Assembly (NCBI GenBank): GCA_037833965.1
Contig: AP031354.1
Coordinates: 21,926,001-21,990,000, forward strand
Source: Marchantia polymorpha subsp. ruderalis
Lineage: Eukaryota; Streptophyta; Marchantiopsida; Marchantiales; Marchantiaceae
DNA: 64,000 bases
Direction: 5' to 3'
Numbering within the stretch: position 1 is the stretch's first letter; every line of letters begins with the position of its first letter. The notes under the pieces are model-generated. The model saw only the letters and a list, made by a program, of their open reading frames with translations, did no database searches and was not told the origin of the DNA. Positions 1-10,445 of this stretch are shown here, piece by piece. A program made the translations under genes and the position numbers.

Positions 1-2278
1 GAGTTTCTGTTGGTCGAAAAAGTCATTGGACCAGTCCCTGGCCTTCGTGAAGAATGTGATGCTCTACTTTTGTCTGATTCTAATTGTGGTTGATCGGGGT
101 CTAGCATTGTTCAGGTGTGTGGTATTGTTGGGCGGGCAGAAGGTACAAAAGCTCAAAATATTTGTCTCCATTCTTATTTCTTCTCGACAAAAGTGAACCA
201 GAAAACAGCGTTTCCGCGCTGATGCAGCAGGACCTTAACACGGGAAGGGCAGCAGAGATGAAGATCTCTGCAACTGACGCTAAAGTTGTCTTCATGAGTT
301 ATGACGATATGTAGCACTGAATTGGCTGCGCTATTTCCTCTTGGGCTTCACCAGATCTGGCAATTAGTGATGCTGTTGATTCATCAACAGCATCATCTGC
401 GTTCATCAAGGTTATGTACCACATTCGGTGTAGGCATTGACCATGTAACAGAAAATGTCCAACGAGAAGACAATCCATCGGCATCACAGCATCGTGGCTC
501 AAGAATGTGGAGTCTATGAACACAAGTCTTACTCGTCAGGTCCATACATTCCCCTTGGCCTGACTTGCTTACCTTTTCCTGCATCCTGCCCAACTACCTT
601 CCTTATCGATCAATTCAGGATTAATTCCGAAGCGGTGTAGCAGTTTTACGGATTTGAGTGAGGTTGAGTCCATGCACTTACAAAAATAGGGAACAAAATG
701 TTGAGAAACATGCTGCGGTAACTCGCTCAGAATGGAATTGTGACATGGAAATTTCAACACAGTGAGAGGTCTGGTCTGGGAACACTTAGCTCGAGCCGGT
801 GTGTACAAGCAGTGGAGGATTCCATGCAGATCTTGATTGTGAGTACTATCGATCAGTTGGGGAACAATAGAGAAAATTTGGTGAAGAATTCTAATTCGTA
901 TAGAGAACATGCTGCAGGTGCTGCTGACCTTACTGCTTGTTGCATATAACAGACATTCTGGGCAAAATGTCTGAGGTTCGCTCGGGGCGAGAGGTATAAA
1001 TATTTACCTGCATCTTCCTCGAACCCAGGCAGCGATGCCTGCGCTGACCCCAATTCGAAGTGCATTCCCCATCTATGAGGTGCTAGACAATAACATTGGG
1101 CTCGGAGCACAGACTGTGAAAAAGACATGGAAAAAAAGAATGGTGACAGCAACGCCGTGACAAGGTCAGTCATAATTTACATGGACGGAGAAGGCAAGGA
1201 ACGAAAGAGGGAGGTTTTCGACGGAAATGGCGTGAGGATGTCTGTGATAGGTGAGAAGTCCCTTCAAGAGTATCGATTTTCTTCGCAACGATTCATTTTT
1301 GTTCGGTGCTAGCGACGGCTCGAATGCAAGTGCTTTCAATGCAAGTTAGAGCTTATGAATCGCAGACGTACTTTGCTGGAACACGTAACAGAACTGTGTC
1401 TACGACACTTTCCGTGAGCTGTAATAGAAAATGGCTGGCACTAATAAAATTGTTCGCCAAAAAATTCAGTAAAGAACAGTGATTTTTTATTGCGTCAGTA
1501 GTCAGCTGTAATTCAGCGGACTGAAGCAACTTGTGAAATTTCCACCGCATTTGTGGCTCCTCACGAATGCTCTTGTACAAACTTTTCATACACTGGTGAC
1601 CAAAGTTGATCCTGTGGAGAGTACTTCGAGTCATCATAACCAGTTGCTATTGTTTCTTCGAGATCCGTGTAAGAGTCCCCGGAATTGGTGTTTGGGAAGC
1701 ACACCTGCAGAGAAATGAGTGAGAAGGTTTTACTGAAGAAGACCACGACATGCATCAATCGAATGTCATCTGTCGTTGCAGTTGCTTTTGCTCTCTGTGG
1801 CACAAAATTTATTTACGGATCTGCGGCTGGCCCTAGGCTCTTGCAGCTCAGTCTGCTCAATTAATCATTACTCTTCCGGTAAAAAATCCGAGCATCTTCT
1901 GGATAGGCAATGAATCATTCGAGAAACGTCTTCGTGATGCTCATTCGCATCATCTTACACTGTAATAATCCTTCCAAGCTCTGCTGTCGCCTACGCACAA
2001 AAGTCATGTGACGGATCCAGCCAGAGCGTGAAGTCTCCGACTCTATACCAAAGACACGATGCGCACGCAGGGCACCCACCAGACATCGAAACCTCTGTGC
2101 AAAGAAAATCGTTCAAATTCCGGCTGTATCGAAGCAGGTTAGATGCTCTTGTTAATTGAACCCGTAACACCAGCCAAACGGAGAAACTGAGTACAGATCT
2201 CGAACACTTGAAATCATGGAATTCCGATCCAATCTCTCCTTGCGTGCCTCCATAGAAAAAGCCCAGATTATCGACAAT
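1..2278. other. No gene recognised (left edge)
   Basis: Open frames here are all shorter than about 115 codons, overlap one another on both strands and match no family I know. There is no clear TE signature. If the GC-rich block at 2.3-3.2 kb is the promoter or leader of a minus-strand gene, this stretch could be its intron or body, but nothing in the sequence proves that. Confidence 0.4.
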
Positions 2279-3234
2279 TCATTCTTTTGCTGTATGCCAG
2301 ATGCCAAGCCGCCAATCGCAGCAGAGTGGACAGTTTCGTGACAGAACCTTCCTCACAGGCGAAGCTGAAATCGAATGAAAGGGCTCGACCATCCAGAAAT
2401 CATTCCTTGGCTGCAGTACTGGATCTTCCTCTGCCATCTCCGGATTCGTGGGCAGAGCTGGTGCCTTCGTTGCGCTTCTCGTGGACCGGGCTGAGGATTC
2501 CTGTGCCGGAAAGCCAGGCGCTGCCGTGAAAGCGATTAGGGCCGGAACGTGCGCATTCCGGAGCCAATTGCGGTGCGGCGGAGGCGACGTGCGAATCATG
2601 CGACGCCGCGACGAAGTTCTCCGTCGTTTCTTGCCCGTGACGGGTAGTTTCCTGTCGCTGACGTCGACAGCACCCGCCGGGCAAATCGGCAGCGCACTGG
2701 TCCCCGGGCGACAATTGTCGCTTCTCTTCCGCCTGAAACCGGCGCCGAGTCCTCCCCACCCCACCGCCGCCGCTGCTGACTCGACACTGAGATCTGCTCG
2801 CGGCGTCCGGTTGGCCGAACGCTGTGGCCGCCGAGGTGACCGTCCGTTAGCGCCTCCGTCGACTCGTCGGCCAAGCAGCACGAGCTGAGCTGGCCAGGCC
2901 CGGGCGGTGAGACGGGAAGTGACGGGTAATCGGCGCCTGAAATGGCGAGAAACCACGGTAACCTGCTTCTGCTCCTCCCCGTAGTATTTGCGAAGCCCCC
3001 GGGTAATCGGCGCCTGAAATGGCGAGAAACCACGGTAACCTGCTTCTGCTCCTCCCCGTAGTATTTGCGAAGCCCCCTGCTCGGCACTTCGACCGAGCAT
3101 TGCTCAATTATGACGGAGTGAAAACCCGGCGGGGAGTCCGTCCTACACCTCCCCCTTCCGAATTCGATGTATGGTAGACATAATTTCAAATTTCGTTGAA
3201 AAAATCTCTTTCCAATCTTTATTTCTTTCGGCAA
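2279..3234. promoter_or_regulatory. GC-rich, CpG-rich island of unknown role
   Basis: This block of about 950 bp is much more GC-rich than its flanks and is open in several frames on both strands. The longest is 273 codons on the minus strand (3100 to 2279). The translations are low-complexity, rich in Arg, Pro, Ala and Ser, and match no family I recognise, so the openness probably reflects base composition. It resembles the promoter and 5' leader islands in front of the genes at 24-25 kb and 52.8-55 kb. It may therefore be the 5' end of a gene whose coding part lies outside the window or was not recognised. It contains the tandem duplication at 2924-3077. Confidence 0.35.
2924..3077. repeat. 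Perfect 77-bp tandem duplication
   Basis: Bases 2924-3000 and 3001-3077 read identically, head to tail; each starts GGGTAATCGG and ends GAAGCCCCC. No mismatch is visible, so the duplication is recent or an assembly artefact. 77 is not a multiple of 3, so it would shift any reading frame crossing it, which argues against the open frames here being coding. Confidence 0.95.
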
Positions 3235-6200
3235 CGACTTTCTGTAAAAACACGGTACTCTAAATGGGATAATTTGTAAAAATCAGTCATGCTGAAATAC
3301 TCTATTCAATTTCCTTATCATAAATGTTGTTATATTTTATCTAACGAGCTATATTTCATCGGAAACTATAAACAACCAAAAAACTCAAATACTTTTGGCG
3401 GATGAGATAAAATGTCGACACACCACAGATTGATTTTATCTCAATCTTCAATAGTCGTCGCCAGGACGACCTCTCCACCTATCGAAATTTATTTGTTCTT
3501 TTGCTGGCTTCCAGGTTACACAACCTATGGATTGATAGGTTAAATCCATGCACACAGAGAAAGAGAGAGGTGCAGAAGATGGACTGAAACCATACCTCGG
3601 GTACAAACCATGAAGAGAAATAGAAAAATATGCTGGGAAAGGCATCGAAAGCGGATCTACAAAGAGGCCCAGGCCTGCAACGGTGCATGTCCGTTGGGTT
3701 CTCTGCAAAAGCGTGTCTGTGAGATGGAGATGGAGGGCCTCAGCGGCTCAGCAGCTGCAGCTGCTGACTTCACCTGCCTGCCCTCGAGATGTTGTGCATG
3801 TGACAGAATTGACAAATTGCTCCTTTTGACAATGGTCAGCGACCGTCAATGTAAAACAGGAAAACTAAAAGAAATGTGCCTGTGCAGCAGTACAGTACTT
3901 CGCCGCAGCGAGCTCAGCTCGACGAGGGCAGAAGTTTGTGGCTGGTGCTGCCCAAATCGGACAGCAGCTCCGACTCTGAGTGACATCGATCTCTGAGTTC
4001 AGAATGTATCCGAGTAGCTCTGACACTCACGTACTTCGGTTTCAGTTGTTTCAACGTGACGAGGTACGGCGGTCCTGCGGGCTGCTGCAAGAAAGGGCGA
4101 GATCAGAGACAGAGAGAACACTTTGTAGTGGAGTGGAAAGCCTTTACATCATGGGCAGTGAAGAAGCTTTGCAGAGGGTAGTTCCGAGGTCGTGTCCAGC
4201 TCTTAAAATATTCGAGTCCTGCTTTTTGGTGTACGTTGAGGACGTTTTGCTCCACCAGCCGTACGTACATGCGAGCTCTTGGATATCACTTGCATGTGCT
4301 CATAGCTGCTGACGAGCTTTAGCCACATGGCCATGCGCTCTATTGGCATGTGCCTAAATCTCGACGGAATTCGTCTACTGCTCCCCTAAGACTCACTAAA
4401 TTCGCCTCGCCTCAACTCTGTACTCCATAGCTGTGTGGAGAATCTTTCCCACTGCGATGAGAATGTATGCGATGTCCTGCATTGGGCCAATTATTCCGTG
4501 TCGTTTGACAGTGACCAGGTCGTGTATTAGAGTCTGAGGCTAGGCTCCCGTCGGGACAACCACTGGTGCACATGTGACGAGAATGCATGTAAGAGCGAAT
4601 GTTCGAGGGTAAAATATTGGTGGCTAAATCATCGAAAGATGTCCGTCCTGTTGAATGACGTTCGAAACCACCAGGGAATCTACTTCAAATAGCCTTTCAG
4701 CCCTTCAGACATTCAGCTTTTACTTTCCCCGCAGGATTAAAGTGACTGCGCTCAGCACTTACTATGTCCCTCCGGTTCCTACTCTTCCAGTACGCCTCTC
4801 GCTCAGATGTCTGTTTTGTGCTTTCAGTTGAAAAGCCGACAGCTTCCGATTTGTCGCTCGGGACAAACACGGGACGTGACTGTTGTGTAAGGCTCCGTTA
4901 CCTTCACTGGCTTCAGCAGATTCTTAAGATGAATTCGTAGCAACGCTAGCTCGGATTGCTGACTCTGTACTACCCACAAGAGCAGCGCTCGCAATTCTTA
5001 TCCCGATGGCGCAAAATTGTACAATAGCATCTCTTCAGCGTGAAATAGGCCTCAGAGATCACTTCATCATCCCCTGAGATCGCTTCGTTTTTCTAGTGAT
5101 GAAATGAGGACGAGATTTTGTCAAATTATCTACCTTACAATCGGTTTCAGTTTCGTCTTTCCATCGGCATGGAGTAGATGAAGCTATGAACTTACTCGGA
5201 GGTCCAGATCCCGTGGCCTGTATTCCCGTCTCGAGAGCATGAAACAGCCTCCAGGTTGCTCTGCTCACAGCTGCATTTGTTCAATGCCACTCGTCCGCTA
5301 TAATGCGTATAGCAAGAGTTTAGTAACTTCAACTGTCAGTATCTCACTGGACAGGTTGGGCGAAGTTGATCTCGCAATTCAGGAGAAGAATCTTGCAGAA
5401 GCTGATTCATTCAAGTCTCACGAAAAGGCTCCGTTCGACGATCATGTAAGAAGACGGGTGATCAAATGGAGAATCAAGTTTACAGTGTGTACTATGAGAG
5501 ACATTGGAGGCTGATGGACAACCCGTGAAAGGAATGGAGTGGATTTTGTTGGATTTCGATGACAGGTGAAATGTGCTTCTTCCTATTCTCTCATGAAGAA
5601 GGCTTTCGTATGGCCTCAATGATTCAGACTGGAGTTTATACCTCAGTTTCATGTGCAGGTTGGAGATCAAAGGAATCTCCGAGATTGTAAGTCTCTTGTC
5701 ATTCCTACGGGCATGACTGAATGCTAATGATTTTCAGAGCGTTTCAGGTCAGCACAATAATTCAAGCATAGTTCATATTCTGGGAAGAATATCAAGAGCA
5801 CACATATATGATAAAAATTCAACAATCCTCTCTTGAGTTTCTGTAAGAAGGTGGGTTACAGAGTTGAACATGTAAATGTATGAAAATTAGAACTTTTTCC
5901 ATGGAAACAGCTGCTTAATGTATCCACAATCGAAGACAGTTTTGCTAGAAGATTCTGTGTCCAAAGTCTTCTTCGAAAGGTTCTTTTGGGCATTGATCGT
6001 GCACCAGATGTAGTCTTCAAGCTCAATGACTCAGACAAAACCTTGGTCAAATTTCAATTACTCCACAAACATAGTCCACTGATCCTGTCATGCCAGAATC
6101 ATTGGTGTTGATTTAGATTTGTTGCTATGGCTGGCTGAGGCTGATAGGAAAGCCCTCTTGTCTTTTCTTGGACTCATCTTCTGATACTGCGTAGTATCTG

Positions 6201-8303
6201 CCTGAAATCGAATGATGTTTTACTAATTTCAAATAGCCAAATAATTGTCGGAAAATATAAGATCAAGTGAATTGTCGAAGGGCTTTGCTCCTTCAGTCAG
6301 AAATTAGTCCACTAAGGGGAATGGCAAATTCTCTAATCCAACAACTAAGAAGAGCGAACCAGTAAATGTCAGCACAAAAATGTGCGGTTCATGGTTTGAT
6401 CCATGCAGGTATGTCGCTGCTACAAATCAGATAAGCGACATTCCTTCTCCAGGAAGTTTCCTTTTGTATCCAGGCAGACTGCGAGCAAGAATCATAGCCT
6501 TCATTGCAGAAGGCAGTTTCTTAACTGCTCTTTTTGGCTTCGGGTCGAACTCATATAACATTTAAGACTTGTTCACAAAATGGTGAATAACAAGGTCTGA
6601 ATTCATTAAAATTCGCTTGAAAAAAAAGGTTGATTTGCTAACAGGACACCGCAATTTCTTCAAATACTAACGAAATATAATGCGTTGATTTCCTCGAAAT
6701 TAGTCCTTTAAACTAGTCAATCAACGTGAATTTCGGTAAATAAAAGAATGTGGGTTTTCTAGTCCTCATGATAGATCTACGCTCATTGTGATTATATGTC
6801 AGGATTTGAGGTCATGATAAAATAAGGGTCTTAATATTCCGAAAGAAAAAACGATTACAAATTTCGCTCTTCAGATTCTACAGAGGTACTTTTTTCCAGA
6901 GGTATCACCTGTAGATCTGAGCGCGTCACCTTCGTGATCAAATTAAAAACTATCTCAAATTTACTACACATTATATCCTTTATTCCTCGCCAGATTTACA
7001 CTGCAAGTGTTTCAACACAATAATTAGCTGTACAATATCATACTTATCCTGTCCCACGCAAGTTCAGTGCCGAGTGATGACTGGACAAGCCAGCCACTGT
7101 AATGCTGATGCCGTTGCAGTCGATCCCAACTCCATCCGAATTCAGGATCCACTCGAACTGCGCAGATTCGAACTTTCCAATTTCTTGTTACAAGAGCTTG
7201 GCCATGATTCGCGTGAAATCCGACACGCTGATACTCAGACATCTGGTGAGCATTATTCAGCTCTGGATTCCTGTGGAAGCACCTGTGGTAGATCAGATTG
7301 TCCCATCTGCGACACTTCTGCGCCCGATCTGCGCTCTGCTCCGTTTCTATACAGTCAGTCAGTCGTGGAAGCCATCGTCAGTGCCCGCCCATGCACAATC
7401 TGCGATAATTAGAATCCTGACATTAGTCCAGTGGACCAAGTCTCCACCCGGTGGGCAGTCACTACGTTGCCCCATAACACATGGTCAATTCTCCGGCACC
7501 TTTCACTGCAAAAGCTGTGATTTGAAAACTCTTTTAGAGTTAAGAAGTCTTATATCCTGCAAATTTTTCCATTTCGATGTAGGTGGCTATTGTAAATTGG
7601 AGCCAATAATGATGGCCTTAGACTTAAATGGTGGTTAGCTTTAAAGTTTGATCTGATCAGAAAATTATTTGGATCTTGGGTTTTTCCACTGCTCTTTATG
7701 CGTACCGTTTTCTCAATTTACCAACTGTCATGAGATACCGAGTTCCGGATTGATCCTGCTCGAACGTCGAGGGACGAGGATGCTGCGCGCATGAACTAAT
7801 GTAAATTTGTATGCCGGGGGTTGTTCATTACCAAGACGTAAACATGTACTGTCTGCAAGAAATTGGGATCTCGACGTACTTGACTGGTTGCAGAAGCACA
7901 GTTCTGTTTGCAAATTTATTGGTTAGCGTCAATAGCAATAAATGTGCTGGAGTTGACCAAAGCTCATGTACACCTGTAGAGACAAAACTCTTCAATAAAT
8001 GTCGGAGGGCTATGCTGTATCATAGTAAAAGGCCAAAATAGTAGAAAAATAAAAGTACCAGCGTTTTCGTCCTCCAGGAGAGTAACTGTAATGTGTATGA
8101 CACATTTCACGGGCTCTAAATGAAATGTCATCTGTCGCATCATAAAATGTGCCGATCTTGAAACGCTGTAAGATGAAAACCGATGGCGTTCTCTGCCGTC
8201 AGTCTACTCTTCTGGTGGACTATTTTGACAGTATCATGCACATGTAGCCAAGCATTTATCGCAAAGTTGAGAAACCATGGCCTTTATACTGAATCCCCGC
8301 TTA
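3235..8303. other. About 5 kb without a recognisable gene
   Basis: The sequence is of intermediate composition. The longest open frames are 178 codons (7102-7638, plus strand) and 128 codons (3610-3996, plus strand). The 7.1-7.4 kb part is open in three frames at once, which points to chance. Neither translation shows a domain, signal peptide or family motif that I recognise. I saw no tRNA, LTR or TIR structure. Confidence 0.4.
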
Positions 8304-8352
8304 TAGATAGTGAAATTTCTATAGATACTATCTATAGAAATTTCACTATCTA
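8304..8352. repeat. Perfect 24-bp-arm palindrome
   Basis: Bases 8304-8327 are the exact reverse complement of 8329-8352, with a single central C at 8328, giving a near-perfect 49-bp palindrome. A second inverted pair follows: an 11-bp arm starting TATACTAAAAT at 8371-8381 pairs with 8399-8409. The decamer at 8391-8400 is also the reverse complement of 8325-8334. The nested arrangement looks like the core of a fold-back MITE, but I could not identify a target duplication. Confidence 0.85.
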
Positions 8353-8539
8353 AAATGATAAAATATTGGGTATACTAAAATCATATGTATTAGATAGTAT
8401 TTTAGTATAGTAACTCGTTTCAGGATTAAGCCACCGGTATAATCTAATAAAAAATTATTCGAGTTCACAGATTATTAACAGAATTACTTTGTTCGGAGTC
8501 AGGACATTATTATTCAGACACATTGTTGAATAATGTGTG

Positions 8540-8576
8540 ACACAATATTGGAATAATGATGATTCCGATATTGTGT
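8540..8576. repeat. Stem-loop, 15-bp stem
   Basis: CACAATATTGGAAT (8541-8554) pairs with ATTCCGATATTGTG (8562-8575) through a 7-nt loop. There is one G-T wobble, and one further A-T pair at 8540/8576. It lies about 190 bp from the palindrome at 8304 and may belong to the same fold-back element. Confidence 0.7.
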
Positions 8577-8692
8577 GACGAAATATTTCTTGTTCATGGG
8601 ATTGTTAAAGGGGAAAAAAAAGCCCGGAAAATCACTGCCTTATTCGATAGACCTAGTAGACTTAGCATTGTACAGTACCCTTCCGTTACATA

Positions 8693-8721
8693 AACCAGGA
8701 GGCCAGTGCAGCCTCCTGGTT
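8693..8721. repeat. Stem-loop, 11-bp GC-rich stem
   Basis: AACCAGGAGGC (8693-8703) is the exact reverse complement of 8711-8721, with a 7-nt loop. It is the third fold-back within 420 bp. No gene borders it, so no role is assigned. Confidence 0.7.
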
Positions 8722-10372
8722 ACATGTATACTCGGCAGCACATTAGCAGATCCAATGGCATTCAACCGTTACCGTCGATATAATAATCAATCCGGCTCGT
8801 TCATGGTTCCGGGTATGTACCGTGTTCAGTACCGTTACTGCTGCTGCTACTTCAGATCCTCGTCCGATCTGTGAAGTGTCTGGTGAGCGTCAAGAATTGG
8901 TCGTGACATCACGTACCTCCTGGACTCGACATGACATGCGGTACCATGTGTCGGCCTCGGGCCTAGACTGCTTCATACGTTACAGCCTTTGAACCACAAG
9001 GTTATGAGACTTTTGGGCTTTTTAGATCCTGCTCAAAAGCATGTGTGATTAAGGGGAGAACGCACGAACTATATCACGAGATTCAAATCTTGGTTAATAA
9101 AAAGTTGCAGCACTAGAAATACATCATCATCGTCCTTGTCAAAAGTGATTCCCAAGAAAACCAAAGCGAAGAAACTCAATGTATAAGAAATCTAAGAAAG
9201 ATTGTTTCCCTGTTTTTTCTCTGAAATCGACAGTTTCTTTATCATCTGGCAAAAGTTCAATACCCAGCTATGGACTTTGACTATCTCCTGTAGCTATTGC
9301 TTTCATCTTTTGTCTCAAATATCGGGGTACCTTTTCCCTTCCTGTAATTATTTAATTCTACTTTATTAGGCAGCAACGGTCCATGTCTGTTCGCAAACAC
9401 ATGACGCATGTTTTATTGCAAAGCTTTATCCGACATCAGAATATAATGATGAAACCTTTCATGAAATAAACTCTGAATCTAGAAGAAGCTTTGAACAAAA
9501 AATGTGCAACCGGTGATATTTTATATTTTTACACAAAAACGAATGTAAGTTGGATTTTTTTAATTTATCAAGTACCAACATGAGGACATTGCTTGAATAA
9601 ATATTCACATGTAAATGTATTTTCAAGGAAATTATCATTGTACAAAGTCGAACTTATAATCATTACAATTATGGAGTAATTCTGCAAAAACGTTATCTAC
9701 TGAAGATATTATTACTCTAATATTCAAAGAAAGATAAAAGCAGATAGCTGAAAGCCTGCAAATCTAAAACAATCCGTACAAAGTGCACAATTAGCTATAA
9801 CGTAGAAACCACATTTAATTTTATTTTCTTAAATGGCATAGACAATACCCTACGAGAGAGTTAGGAACTTTAACCAAAAATATAAGGTTTTCCAGTCTCA
9901 GATTTCACCTCACTTTCTACACGTGATTGTCATTAAGTAAGAATGTTAATAAGATAATTTTTAATAAGGAAATTATAGATGCTCGTTGGCTAAACTCATG
10001 TTCAATCATGATGACCTGATGTTCCAGTCTTTAAGGTAACCTTAAATCACCTAATATGGTTACTACTTATTGATTACCTACTGATTTTGGCCTGAAAATG
10101 TAGCAAAATGTACTATACTCAAGTAAACAATATGAGACGATGAAAGATGAACTAAACAAGTGGCATAGTTGTGAAGACACACATTAGTGCTGAGTTTCCT
10201 TGTAAATAGTGTTCCGCGTTTCACGTCAGCTTGGAGATTAGTTTCAGCCTGGTGCTAGCATGGGTGAATTAAGGAAAATTGGGGATGCATAAAATAAGGT
10301 ATTACCACCATATTGAAATAATCTTCCTGGGTCTGTAATTTATATTCCTATTCAAAGCAGGAATTATCATCA
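8722..10372. other. AT-rich gene-free stretch before the tRNA
   Basis: No open frame of note and no TE domains. From about 9.4 kb to 10.2 kb the sequence is AT-rich, with short A and T runs. I see nothing else in it. Confidence 0.4.
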
Positions 10373-10445
10373 GCCGCCCTAGCTAAGTTGGTAGAGCGCA
10401 AGGCTCTTCACCTTGTGGTCGGGGGTTCGAGCCCCCCGGGCGGCG
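10373..10445 (+). tRNA. tRNA-Lys (anticodon CTT)
   Basis: The 73 bases fold as a full cloverleaf. The 7-bp acceptor stem is GCCGCCC/GGGCGGC with discriminator G. The D arm is GCTA/GAGC with loop AGTTGGTA. The anticodon stem is CAAGG/CCTTG with loop CTCTTCA, giving anticodon CTT at 10406-10408, and the T arm is GGGGG/CCCCC with loop TTCGAGC. The internal RNA polymerase III boxes fit consensus: A box TAGCTAAGTTGG and B box GGTTCGAGCCC. There is no intron, CCA is not encoded, and a T4 run at 10463-10466 can serve as terminator. It decodes AAG. Two oddities are C instead of a purine at position 37 and an A-G mismatch at the last D-stem pair. Confidence 0.93.

Noticed and set aside
2279-3234. Long minus-strand open frames of 273 and 212 codons as a protein gene
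   Set aside because: They overlap each other and plus-strand frames in GC-rich DNA, cross a 77-bp (non-multiple of 3) duplication, and have low-complexity Arg/Pro/Ala/Ser translations without any known motif.
7102-7638. 178-codon plus-strand open frame
   Set aside because: Three frames are open together in part of this stretch, the start is arbitrary, and no domain, signal or family resemblance is visible.
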